Source: Stentor roeselii
Lineage: Eukaryota > Ciliophora > Heterotrichea > Heterotrichida > Stentoridae
Direction: 5' to 3'
NCBI GenBank assembly: GCA_006503475.1
Contig: RSEH01000214.1
Location: 20,490-84,489 of the forward strand
DNA: 64,000 nucleotides
In this document: one piece after another, positions 40,502 through 50,149 of the stretch
Numbering within the stretch: the first letter of the stretch is position 1
How the letters are laid out: every line of letters starts with the position of its first letter
Made by a program: the position numbers and the translations under genes
Notes under the pieces: generated by a model
Databases searched by the model: none
What the model was told of the DNA's origin: nothing
What the model saw: only the letters and a program-made list of their open reading frames with translations

Positions 40502-42877
40502 ATGGAAATTTTTGTACCTCCTTCTTTTTGTTTTTTTAGTAATCTTGTCGTCGTCGCAAGTGAAAGATTGGAAAAAAATGAAGAAAATGAATCAGCTTTT
40601 TCATTGCCTGAGGTTTATGCAAGGTTTTTAATGTGTAAAAAAATTATTCATCCTAATCTTTGCAGATATTTTGAAGTGGAAATGATTGACAAGGACTCAA
40701 TTGTCATTATTTCTGAAAGTTATTCGTGGACTCTAGAAAAGTTGTTTTTAACGAGGATGTAAGAAACATGCAGAGCGAAAAGGCAGAACTTTCGAGAAGA
40801 TGAAGTCTTAGAAATCGCCTTGCAGGTGGTTAAAGGACTGAAGGAAATCGCGAAAATGTCTTCTGTTTATTTAGAACTCTCCCCGGCGAACCTGGTCTTT
40901 TCAGATGACGGGTTGTTAAAGATTTCTCACCCTTTCGACTATTCAATCCTCAAAGGCTTTAAATCAAATTCAAGCTACCTGCCCCCAGAACAAGACCAGG
41001 TCTTTATTTTTAAACTTGACAGCTGGAGCTTAGGAGTGATCATGATCGAGTTATTAAAGTTAAAAAAACTATCAGAAACTGACCGAAAAGAGTAAATTTC
41101 ATTCAGTTTCTTCAACCTCGACAGTCTTAATATTTCAGAAGAATTGAAAAATTGGATCCGAAATCTGACCATTGAAGACCTTGAAGCCCGTTTTGACATT
41201 TTTGATGCTTTTCAAAACTTTTACTTTTCCTGGAAATCGCCTTCAAAAGGTGTGAAAACGAACGGTTGTTTAATTTACCATCTTTGGAAACACCACAAGT
41301 CTTTAGAAACACCAGAATCATTAAAAAACCATTTAAGCAATAACTTTTCACTGATCACTTCAATGAGATCAAAGCTAAGTCACAGCCCAAATATTTATTT
41401 TGAAGTCTTCAGAAGTCAAATTCAGCTCGATTCTCTTTCACTTGACTGCAAAAAAGAGCAGGACAGCGAAAGCTTTACAACTGAAGGAAAAATCTTCAGT
41501 GATACCCAACCTGCCCGCCCAGGGTCGATCATCGGCAAGTTAGGAGGCTTGTTTACTTCGAAATCAGTGAAAAGTTCAGATTCCGGTTCGAGTTCTCGCC
41601 CGAAACTAGCAGTTTCTGATCATTTCTCTGAAGTTTTAACACGTTTTCGCAGTTGTTTCAACTTTTTACACAGTGTAAAGCCTGAATTTCTTGAAGTGAC
41701 GAAGGAAGGGTTTCCAGCTCCTCTTCGAGGGAGTATCTGGCAGAAGTTACTAGACCTTCCAGCAGGTTATTCTCATTTATACGATTTTTTAAAGGACTCT
41801 CGAAAAATTGAGATGAACAAACAGATCTCTTTAGATATTCCCAGATGTCATAAAAACAACTTGCTTCTTATCTCGACTTTAGGAAAATCAAGACTGGAAA
41901 CTATTTTAAAGATCTGGATTTTACATAACAATGGCATCCGGTACTCGCAAGGACTTGACTCTATTGCAGGTATTTGCGTTATTTTATATGAAGATGATGA
42001 AGCAGCTGCTTTTTTCTCTTTCAAGTCAATAATTTCTAAGTACCTTCTCCCGATTCTCATTCATGAAGACCTGGTTGGTAACTTTTTACTTATTCTTAGA
42101 AATCTTGTCTCTTTTCTAGACCCGGTACTCGCGAATCACCTGCATTCAAACCACATCAACCCTGAAATGTACGCAACTTCTTGGCTGTTAACTCTTTATT
42201 CACGTATTGACTATTCAGATAACTTTCCACTGGCTTCTGTTTTAGTCCTTTGGGACCTTCTTCTTCAAAAGCCTCCTGAAATGGTTTTTATCGTCGCTTT
42301 CGCGATTTTACAGCAGTTTCGAGAAGACCTGTTGGAAAACGAGCAGAATGAAATAATCGGGTTTTTAGCAGGGATTAACATGAAAATTGACTTGGAAAAG
42401 TGCATTAGTGAAAGTTTGAGTTATTTTGATGATGTGCCTTTAGGTGTCTGCAGACTTTCTTTTCCGAAAGACGGGCAGGCTGAGTGGGAAAAAGAAGTTT
42501 CTGTGGACTTGGCACAAGCGACGAGGTCGCCTTTGATTAATATGAAGGATTGCGAAATGATTAAAGGGGAGTACTTGATTGTTGACACCCGGCCTGTTGA
42601 GGATTACAAGGTTTTTATGATTAGCGGGTCTATTAACTTGCCGGTGAAGATTGGAAGTAATCAGGGAGTCTTGCCGAGTATTAAATTGACTCATGCTCAG
42701 CTTCAGGGACTTAAGGAACATGGCAAGGGAAAGACTATTATTTTAGTTGGAGACTCTACATTGACTGCTCATAGTGTAAGTGATAAGTAGCTGGCGAATA
42801 TACTGGTTAAACAAAATGTTCCAAGAGTTTGCATATTAAGAGGAGGAATCGATGCTGTTAAAGGGTCTAGTGGTTAA
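40502..42877 (+). CDS. TBCK: TBCK: pseudokinase - TBC RabGAP - rhodanese protein, three introns
   Basis: Introns 40759-40773 (gtaagaaacatgcag), 41092-41106 (gtaaatttcattcag) and 42776-42790 (gtaagtgataagtag) join four exons into 776 residues; unspliced it looks like three broken fragments. Kinase-like domain about 1-240 lacks catalysis: HRD region reads VYLELSPANLVF and DFG reads LKISHP. TBC domain about 395-600 keeps both GAP fingers (Arg in ISLDIPRCH, Gln in RYSQGLDS). The rhodanese domain about 650-776 (IVDTRPVEDYKVF) lacks the catalytic Cys (VGDSTLTAH). This order is diagnostic of TBCK, in animals part of the FERRY Rab5 mRNA-transport complex and linked to mTOR signalling. Confidence 0.92.
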
Positions 42878-43023
42878 TCGATGGATAATTGATAAAAGTC
42901 TTTCATGGTTTAGTAGAAATAGATCTTTATTAAAATAGAGATGAAAACTATTGATTTAAACTATTGATTAAAATAATCGATTAAAATAATTCAGAATAAT
43001 TTCAAGACAGTTTGTTGAAGCAG

Positions 43024-44241
43024 TTAATTATTTATGGTATATCTACTTAAAAACGCTTTAATCCTTTCCATGCACTCTTCAATCACATAAGCAGGCTGAC
43101 ATAAAACAACTCGAAACCCATTCGAACTCATAAAAGCCTCACAAGGTAAAACCAAAACTCCTTCTTCCGCAGCAAGTTTCTCAGCAAAAGTAACCGAATT
43201 TTTAAATAAAAGATTTTCAAAGTTGATAGTAATAATGCAATAAATAGCACCTTCAGGGAATGATAAACTGAGTGATGGTATTTCTTCAACTTTTTTCTGT
43301 ACAAGTTCTGCTCGTTGTTTAACTTTATTCATAACACTTGGGAAGTATCCCTTAGGAATATCTTTAAAAATCCTAGGAATAGCTTGCATGATAAAAGGAG
43401 GAGGATGCAGTAACATATTTTTAATTCGATACATGGCTTCCCTGATCTCTCCAAGTCTTCGATGTTTATCATAAATAATAACCCATCCTACCCTCCACCC
43501 AGGTACAAGGAACATTTTACTAAGTGCTCCAATAGTAAAAATCGGAACATCATCCGTGAGTTCTCCAAGTGGAAAATGAGGTTTTCCATAAGTCATATTA
43601 TGATAAATCTCATCAGCGAGAATACAAATCTTATGCGCACTGGCCCACTTCAACAAGTCCATCAAATGCTCTTTCGAATAAACACTTCCACAAGGGTTAC
43701 TCGGGTTAATCACAATAAGCAATTTACTTCTTCCGTCAAATTTGCTTTCCAAGTCCTCCAAGTCGACCTCCCAGCCCTGGTCTGGCTTAAGTCGGTAAAA
43801 TCTTGCTTCGGCCCCTCGGTTCATCGCCATTGACTTGTAAAGCGGAAAGCCTGGAGACGGAATCAAAATGTTGTCTCCTGGGTTGATGAAACTTTGAAGG
43901 ACTGTGTGAATCGCACCTGTGCCTCCAATGTCTAAAATCACGTCTTCTGGCTTCACTTCAGCTCCTGGATAGGAAAATTCACGCGCTAGGCAAACTCGAG
44001 CTTCTTGTGAACCTCGTGAATCAGTGTAACCGTTTCCACGGCCTGAACGTAAGGAATGAAGAACTGCTTTTGTGAAGTTTGGGTGAACGGCAAAGTCGGG
44101 GAATACCGCTGGGTCTCCTAAGGCTAAACTGTAGGTTGGCTTGTGGAAGTTGCTTGGAAGGAGGATGTTTGCTACTGCTTCTCGCACTGGGTTTACTGTG
44201 TTTAGAGAATGTCGAGAAGCTCTTACTGACCAGTCAGACAT
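43024..44241 (-). CDS. TAT: Tyrosine aminotransferase-like PLP enzyme
   Basis: 405 residues from the ATG at 44241 (MSDWSVRASRHSLNTVNPVR, context AATAAAAATG); an upstream in-frame Met at 44280 adds 13 unlikely residues. Class I/II aminotransferase fold: NPVR start, PSPGFPLY, INPSNPCGSVY, ILADEIYHNMTYG and the PLP-lysine segment GALSKMFLVPGWRVGW, typical of tyrosine aminotransferase. It transfers the amino group of tyrosine to 2-oxoglutarate, the first step of tyrosine catabolism. Length fits the family without the N-terminal extension of animal TAT. Confidence 0.9.
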   Translation of the reverse strand: MSDWSVRASRHSLNTVNPVREAVANILLPSNFHKPTYSLALGDPAVFPDFAVHPNFTKAVLHSLRSGRGNGYTDSRGSQEARVCLAREFSYPGAEVKPEDVILDIGGTGAIHTVLQSFINPGDNILIPSPGFPLYKSMAMNRGAEARFYRLKPDQGWEVDLEDLESKFDGRSKLLIVINPSNPCGSVYSKEHLMDLLKWASAHKICILADEIYHNMTYGKPHFPLGELTDDVPIFTIGALSKMFLVPGWRVGWVIIYDKHRRLGEIREAMYRIKNMLLHPPPFIMQAIPRIFKDIPKGYFPSVMNKVKQRAELVQKKVEEIPSLSLSFPEGAIYCIITINFENLLFKNSVTFAEKLAAEEGVLVLPCEAFMSSNGFRVVLCQPAYVIEECMERIKAFLSRYTINN

Positions 44242-44495
44242 TTTTATTGGAACAAAAATAAAGTGAAGGTTATTAAGCAAGGAATTTAAAATAGATATAG
44301 TGAACTTGAGGAGAAAGTTAAGCTTAAACCAATTAAGGGTTGAGTTTTTAATGTTAAAGCCTTAAGGAAATAAGCAGTTTTTAAGTTAAGGAGAGGGAAT
44401 TTGGAATAATTTTATGAAAAAAATTTTAGAAAATTTTTCGTTTCAAACTGTTTAACTAATACTTTTAACCCTTTAATTATTCAACTTATTTAAAT

Positions 44496-46079
44496 ATGAC
44501 TGATAACGAAATCTGCACATTTGAACTTGATTACTTTCAAACAAAACTAGGACTAGCTCATAGCCGTCTAGGTGAAACTCACAAACTGTTAAAAAACCCG
44601 AGTTTCTCTGAGCTGAATAAAATGATCAGTGACTATCCTCCATCTCCTCGTCTAGTGACCGAGTCAAGGTCCGACTCTCGAAAGCCCAGACGAGGTTCAA
44701 GTTCAGCTCGAATGTTCGAGCGTAGTCCATACACAGAAGAAGAGCACTACAAAGAATGCACATTCAAGCCAAAAATCACAATACTTCCAGGAAAAGAAAA
44801 CGAAAAAATTCCCCTTGCCGAAAAAATAGCAGCTCTGTCCCGTTCCCGACGTGAGACAATAGAAAACCGTGAAAAGCTTAAAAGACATCAAGAGTTACAA
44901 CAAGCAGTAGAGTTTTCCTACACCCCGTCAATCACGAACTACTCAAGCAAGCCGACGATTCCACTTGAGTCGCGGTTTAAATACGAGAAGTCTCGTATCG
45001 AGGAACGAGAAAAACAAAGAAGAATTCTTGAAGTGGAAAAAGAAGCCCACTGCACTTTCAGACCAACAATCTCCAAAAGGTCTTCAACCAACACAGTCCC
45101 TTTATATCAACGTGTGGAGGAAGTGCAGGTGGAAAAACTCAGGAACTTCACTCAACTCAAGCGAAAATACGAAGTCGAACTTAGCTTTAAACCGAAAATC
45201 AATGAAATGTCGAGAAATCTCAGCACTCAACGCAAAAATAGTCTGGATTCTTCAACTAAGTCAATGTCTAGAACAGGGAGTGTCAAACAAATAAGCACTG
45301 TTAGTCGAGACTTGTCACCTTTTAAACTTCCTAGTCGAGATTATTATGAACCCAGCGAGTTTTTAATGAGACAGGCGCAGTTCTCAGAGAAACTCGAAGA
45401 AAGCAGAAGGATTAAACAAGAAGAACAAAAAAAAGAATTCAATTTCAAACCTGTTGTTAATCGAAACTCTTCGATTTTAGTTGAAACTTCAGCTTCTCCT
45501 AAGACTTTCTTGCAGAAAGTTCGGAAATTAAGTGAAGGGAATTTGGAAAAGGTGAAAAAAGTGGAAACGATTAGAGAAAATTTTTATGCACAGTTTCGAC
45601 ATAGTCCTGATATCAACCAGAACTCGAAGAAGATAGGAAGGACTTCGAGTATTGAGAAGTTGACTCAGACCAACAAGGAAAAAATGAATCAGAAGAGACG
45701 AGAAGAGGTTCAAATACAGGATGTTAAAAATTGCACGTTTTCTCCTGATTTGGCAGGAAATCGGCAGTTTAAGTATGTTCAGTCAAGTTATAGACAAGGA
45801 GCTGATATCATGAAAAATATTCAGAAAAGTAACTTGGATAAGTCAAATCGGTCAAAGGAACTCAAACAGTTTAAAGACTTTGAAGAACTCAAAAACTGCA
45901 GCTTTAGACCTGAGTTGAATGAAAAATGTCTGAAAACTGGAAGCTTGAAAACTGTCAGAGGGATTGAAAGGTACTTCGAACTCAAGGATATCGCTAAAAG
46001 GATGACTAGGGATAAATACGAAAGAGAGCTTAAAGTTTTTTGTCAGAGACCTCATGAAAACCACACAGCTAGGAATTGA
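44496..46079 (+). CDS. CxFxP-repeat cytoskeletal-type protein, 527 aa
   Basis: At least eight degenerate copies of a short motif, spaced about 40-70 residues: YKECTFKPKI, AVEFSYTPSI, EAHCTFRPTI, EVELSFKPKI, KEFNFKPVV, AQFRHSPDI, VKNCTFSPDL and LKNCSFRPEL. Between them lie basic helices (for example LAEKIAALSRSRRETIENREK). Proteins with such repeats occur in many protists and are often basal-body or flagellar components; the exact family name is unknown to me. It ends in TGA, one of the genes that shows TGA is a stop here. Confidence 0.7.
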   Translation: MTDNEICTFELDYFQTKLGLAHSRLGETHKLLKNPSFSELNKMISDYPPSPRLVTESRSDSRKPRRGSSSARMFERSPYTEEEHYKECTFKPKITILPGKENEKIPLAEKIAALSRSRRETIENREKLKRHQELQQAVEFSYTPSITNYSSKPTIPLESRFKYEKSRIEEREKQRRILEVEKEAHCTFRPTISKRSSTNTVPLYQRVEEVQVEKLRNFTQLKRKYEVELSFKPKINEMSRNLSTQRKNSLDSSTKSMSRTGSVKQISTVSRDLSPFKLPSRDYYEPSEFLMRQAQFSEKLEESRRIKQEEQKKEFNFKPVVNRNSSILVETSASPKTFLQKVRKLSEGNLEKVKKVETIRENFYAQFRHSPDINQNSKKIGRTSSIEKLTQTNKEKMNQKRREEVQIQDVKNCTFSPDLAGNRQFKYVQSSYRQGADIMKNIQKSNLDKSNRSKELKQFKDFEELKNCSFRPELNEKCLKTGSLKTVRGIERYFELKDIAKRMTRDKYERELKVFCQRPHENHTARN

Positions 46080-46443
46080 TTAAATCTTTATCTGTAGTTA
46101 GCCTAGCAGAAATCAATTCTCTTAATAATCAGTTGAAAACATAATCCTATCAAATAACATCAGATTAAACAAATCCCCTAAAAAATAACATCATATTAAA
46201 AAATCCCCTATCAAATAACATCTAATAAACAAATCTCCTATCAAATAACACCCTAATAAACAAAATCTCCTAAAAATAAATTCCAATATCTCACATTCCC
46301 AAACTAACTATAATTCAATTCTCCATATATCTTAAAATTGAATCCCTATTTACACCCAACACCCCCTTTCTAAAAATCGAATGATATTCATCTTCTTCCA
46401 TATTAAAAAATCTTATCGATCTCAACACCTCGAGTTCTAATAA
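46080..46443. other. Intergenic with tandem repeat
   Basis: 364 bp between two plus-strand genes; the central part is the minisatellite listed separately, the rest is AT-rich without a gene. Confidence 0.5.
46145..46280. repeat. Minisatellite, about 30-32 bp unit, about 4.5 copies
   Basis: Successive units begin tcctatcaaataacatc, ccctaaaaaataacatc, ccctatcaaataacatc, tcctatcaaataacacc and tcctaaaaataaa, each followed by a (t)aataaacaaatc-like stretch. It lies between the CxFxP-repeat gene and the TFIIS gene and has no coding potential. Confidence 0.8.
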
Positions 46444-47169
46444 ATGGAAAATCTAGAAATAATCCGAGAGATCCACGACCAAATCAAGGACTCAGACGAG
46501 TCACGATTCCGCGAGTTGCTCAACCAACTTAAGTCAATCCAGGTTTCATACGAAATTCTCAAAGAGACCAAAATAGCGAAGACGATAAAAAGATTAGAAA
46601 AAAAGTACCCAGGCCTAAAATACCCTGTTCGAGACCTAATCGACCGTTGGCGCGCTGTGGCAAAGCTAAAAAAAAAGTCAGAGGACAAGCCGATTCATTT
46701 GGAGGACTCTCGTAATAAAGTAGTGAAAATGTTGATGGACTTACTTAAAGACAGACAAATTTCCATTGAAATTGAAGAAGAATTGCATAAGTTTGGAAGT
46801 AGTTCTTATGCTTCAAAGTTTAGGTCGTTGAAATTCAATCTTTCTAAAAATGAGGAACTTAGAGCGAAGGTCGTCAATCGCGTCATTTCGCCTGAAGAAC
46901 TTGTGAAAATGAATCCGAAGGATATGGCTAGTGAAGAAAGCAAGATGGAAAGGAAAAAAATTGAAAAAGATCTGACTGAAGGAAGACGCTCGGACTGGAA
47001 TGCTGTCAATAATGCTCCGAAGGGAGGCATGTTCAAGTGTAAGAGGTGTGGGTCTGATAAAACTCTCACTCATCAGATGCAGACAAGATCCGCTGATGAG
47101 CCTATGACCACGTAAGACTTATGCAGATTCGTCAAGTGTGTGAATTGTGACAACAGTTGGAAGTTCTAG
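46444..47169 (+). CDS. TCEA (TFIIS): Transcription elongation factor TFIIS, one intron
   Basis: Intron 47112-47126 (gtaagacttatgcag) falls inside the zinc ribbon; spliced length 236. Order: N-terminal helical bundle (about 1-75), central Pol II-binding domain (about 90-185, with SSYASKFRSLKFNLSKNEEL), and zinc ribbon FKCKRCGSDKTL, then QTRSADEPMTT continued after splicing by FVKCVNCDNSWKF. The catalytic Asp-Glu pair (RSADEPMTT) is present, so it should stimulate transcript cleavage by arrested RNA polymerase II. It is slightly shorter than the usual 300 residues through a short linker. Confidence 0.95.
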
Positions 47170-47204
47170 GTTAATTCATGGATAATCCTTTATAAAAAAT
47201 TTTA

Positions 47205-48494
47205 ATGTCTTATTGCAAAGACAAAGCGTCTGATTCAGAAGAAATTTCAGAAGTTTCATCAAAAGAAGAAACCCACGCAATCAACATTTCCTATCTTTCT
47301 CCTCCAGATTCCTCCTCAATGAATCTGACGTTATTTCCACATCATCTATTAGAAGAAATGCAGAGTTCACTGCCTCCAGATCAAATCAAAGCCCTTCTCA
47401 ACGAACAAGCTGAAGTCCTTGAAAAAATGGTTCAAAATCTAGAAAGTCCGTCATACGAAGAACCGAAAAACTTTACTTTTCACAAAGAAGACGTTATTGA
47501 CAGGCTAAGAGGAGACGTTTCGAAGAGGGTCATCGAGTTGGAAATGGAACAACGAGGATTATTCACCAACAGTTTCGGACAACTCCCAGATGACGGTGAA
47601 AAATCAGAAAAAATGAAGGATGATTGGGAAAAAATTCAAAAAAATAAAGGAAAATCTCGAGAAAAAGCAGAAAAACTAAGAAAAAATGAAAAATTTTATG
47701 AAATTTCGCAAAATGATGAGAAAAAAACGGATCGAGTAAACAATTCAAGTCCTTCAGATCTTAATTACTTGATTGAAGAGCTTCAAACTGTTAAAACTCG
47801 TGAACAGTCTACTTTTATCTTACTGCAAAAAGCACATCATCAGATGAGGATGATTGAAAGTCAGTTGCTGGAATCTCAAAGAAAATATTACTTTGAACTT
47901 GAAAAAATGACTTTTGATAACCTCGACCTTCGAAGACGATTAGAAGAAAGTGAGTTCGAAAAGGTAAGAAATACTTAGAAAAGACTTCAGCAGGAAAATA
48001 ATTTCTTGAAAGCCGAGACTCTTTTCTTGAAATCGCAATTTGAAAATTTAGATACAAAACGAATGGAATCAGATAAATTTTTCAATGCTCCTGATTACCG
48101 CAGAAATTGCTTGAATAATGATAAAAATGCACATAAGAGAGGAGGTAGTGAGAAAGAAACTTACACAAATTTGAAAGAGAGACACTTCAAATCAGATGAA
48201 CTAAGACAACCGTCGAGGAATCAGCTCTTTAGACCAAACACAAATAATGGAGTCCTGACAACTCCTGAAAAGAAGAACATTCAAATTTTAACAAAGGAAG
48301 ATCTTCTTGAAAAACTAGAACTGCTGAGAGAAGAATACAACCAAATCACATCAAAACTAAAAGAAGTCAAGTCTTACAAACCAATCAACATGAAAAAACG
48401 AGAAGAACTTGAAACATCGCTAATAATGTGTGAAAACAAGATAAACTCAATCACCTGTAGAATCAAGAGAATCGACTCATTAGCTAGTTCTTAA
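47205..48494 (+). CDS. Coiled-coil protein with Enkurin-like helical C terminus, one intron
   Basis: Intron 47964-47978 (gtaagaaatacttag) joins two pieces into 424 residues. Long coiled coil at about 180-275 (LQTVKTREQSTFILLQ, then LRRRLEESEFEKKRLQQENN across the splice). The last 70 residues form a helical hairpin (LEKLELLREEYNQITSKL, KKREELETSLIMCENKI) reminiscent of enkurin or other centriolar proteins, but not diagnostic. Probably cytoskeletal (inference). Convergent with the chagasin-like gene, 6 bp apart. Confidence 0.7.
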
Positions 48495-48500
48495 TGTAAA

Positions 48501-48866
48501 CTAACAAATCACTGTAATTTCCAAAGTTTCAACAGAAAAACTTTCCCATTCCCTTTTATATTCAAAAGTAACTCTAATATTTTCCCCTTGTTGACAACTT
48601 TGGTCTGCATAAAATCCAAAACTTTGAAACCCTCCACTTCCAATCAAAGTTTTTTCAGCATTTCGTGAATATCCAAGGTCTTTTACAGTAAAAACATCAG
48701 AATAAGGGTAATAAAAGACCCATTGATATCCAGTAGTTGGGTTTGAATCAAGAGTTCCCACTTGTTGACCTCCGCACTCGACTTGAACTACTGAACCATC
48801 TTCAAGTTTCAAAGAATTTTGTGCAGATATCAGAGTAAAAATAAAAAGAATTGAAAATTTGGTCAT
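48501..48866 (-). CDS. Chagasin-like cysteine peptidase inhibitor (family I42), secreted
   Basis: 121 residues from the ATG at 48866 with signal peptide MTKFSILFIFTLISA. The three inhibitor loops are recognisable: NPTTGYQW (L2, canonical NPTTGYxW), GSGGFQSF (L4, GxGG) and YKREWE (L6, R-x-W). I42 inhibitors block papain-type cysteine peptidases; in ciliates the target could be endogenous cathepsins in vacuoles or enzymes of prey. The start lies 10 bp from the divergent TyrRS ATG, and an in-frame upstream Met at 48890 would overlap TyrRS, so I prefer 48866. Confidence 0.85.
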   Translation of the reverse strand: MTKFSILFIFTLISAQNSLKLEDGSVVQVECGGQQVGTLDSNPTTGYQWVFYYPYSDVFTVKDLGYSRNAEKTLIGSGGFQSFGFYADQSCQQGENIRVTFEYKREWESFSVETLEITVIC

Positions 48867-48876
48867 ATTTATTAAG
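48867..48876. promoter_or_regulatory. 10-bp gap between divergent start codons
   Basis: The spacer atttattaag is all that separates the ATGs of the chagasin-like gene and TyrRS. Promoter elements must lie within coding sequence; no motif can be assigned. Confidence 0.45.
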
Positions 48877-50142
48877 ATGGACTTCATCAAAAAATTGCAG
48901 TCCAGACGTTTGCTGAAAGATCATACGAAAATGCAGGAAAGTTTCAGTAATAAAGGAATTTACTGTGGATTCGACCCTACTGCATCTTCTTTACATTTAG
49001 GGCATCTTAGTGCTTTGAATTGTTTGGCTTATGCTTCGGTTTTAGGTTATAGTCCTATTGCTATTATTGGAACTTCTACTGCACTTATTGGAGACCCTTC
49101 TGGCAAGTCAGAGTCGAGGCCTTTGATTGAATCTTCGGTCGTCTTGTCGAATGCTTTAAGTTTGACTGGCCAGATTTTTCAAGTTGTTCAAAATTTACAA
49201 AAAAAATTGGATAGGGCTGGATCCATTTGCAGGCCTTTACAAATAGTACAAAACCATGAATTTTACCAAAACCTAGGATTAATCCAATTTCTTCGTGAAT
49301 TCGGTTACTTTTTCCCAATGAATCCCCTGATATCTCGTGATTTCATAAATCAAAGACAAGACGGAGTAACATACACAGAATTTTCCTACGGCCTTCTACA
49401 AGCCTTCGACTTTTTCAAGCTATTCACTGAATACGATTGCGCAGGTCAATTCGGAGGCAGTGATCAATGGAGTAACATAACTTCAGGAACTGAATTAATC
49501 AGAAAAAAACTTGGAAAAGCAAGTTTCGGGTGCACTTTGCCGTTACTAACCACAAAAGACGGTAAAAAATTCGGAAAAACTGAAGGAAACGCGTTATTTT
49601 TATCCCCTCAGCTGACAACAGCGCACGATATTTACCAATACTGCTTCAACCAGCCTGACGACTTAATTGAAGAACTGATGCTGAGGCTCACTTTTATCTC
49701 AGAAGAAGAAATAAAAGACTTGCTTTCCTTGCCTTTAGAGTCGAGAGCCCCTCAAAAGCGTCTGGGACTTGAAGTGCTTGAAGTCCTTCATGGAAAGGAA
49801 GTAGCTGAAAACACTCAGAGGGTCAGTGAGTTGGTCTTCAGTGAAAAGTATTCTCAGATTGAAAACAAAGACCTTGAAACTCTTTCTGGCTTCGCAGGAA
49901 GAGTTGAAGTCACTCAGACTATGATGCAGTCTCCTTTTTTCACCTTCTTGAAAGAAGCGAAAATCGTTCAAAGCAACAAAGAAGCGAAAAACTTGCTGAA
50001 AACTCGAGCTGTTAAATTCAACGGGCAGGTCTTAACCGAAGATAGTCAACTGGCTCATTGCGGGTGGGTCAGAGACCAGTTCGGAGTCTTGACAGTAGGA
50101 AAAAAGCAAATCTTCCTTCTTCTAAAGCCAGAATCTCCATAA
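48877..50142 (+). CDS. YARS2: Tyrosyl-tRNA synthetase, bacterial/mitochondrial type
   Basis: 421 residues from the ATG at 48877 (MDFIKKLQSRRLL). Class I signature HLGH near 43 after YCGFDPTASSLHLGH, tyrosine-site GQFGGSDQWSN near 197, second signature KFGKT (KMSKS equivalent) near 235, and a C-terminal S4 RNA-binding domain (about 355-415, RAVKFNGQVL). This is the bacterial-type enzyme expected to be nuclear-encoded and mitochondrial; a cleavable presequence is not obvious. It attaches Tyr to mitochondrial tRNA. Confidence 0.95.
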   Translation: MDFIKKLQSRRLLKDHTKMQESFSNKGIYCGFDPTASSLHLGHLSALNCLAYASVLGYSPIAIIGTSTALIGDPSGKSESRPLIESSVVLSNALSLTGQIFQVVQNLQKKLDRAGSICRPLQIVQNHEFYQNLGLIQFLREFGYFFPMNPLISRDFINQRQDGVTYTEFSYGLLQAFDFFKLFTEYDCAGQFGGSDQWSNITSGTELIRKKLGKASFGCTLPLLTTKDGKKFGKTEGNALFLSPQLTTAHDIYQYCFNQPDDLIEELMLRLTFISEEEIKDLLSLPLESRAPQKRLGLEVLEVLHGKEVAENTQRVSELVFSEKYSQIENKDLETLSGFAGRVEVTQTMMQSPFFTFLKEAKIVQSNKEAKNLLKTRAVKFNGQVLTEDSQLAHCGWVRDQFGVLTVGKKQIFLLLKPESP

Positions 50143-50149
50143 ATACGAA

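Noticed and set aside
6949-42877. Frameshift or nonsense pseudogenes in the Rab-like, RING/FW, redox and TBCK genes
   Set aside because: Every break is exactly repaired by removing a 15-nt GT...AG segment with the same internal motif, and homology continues on both sides.
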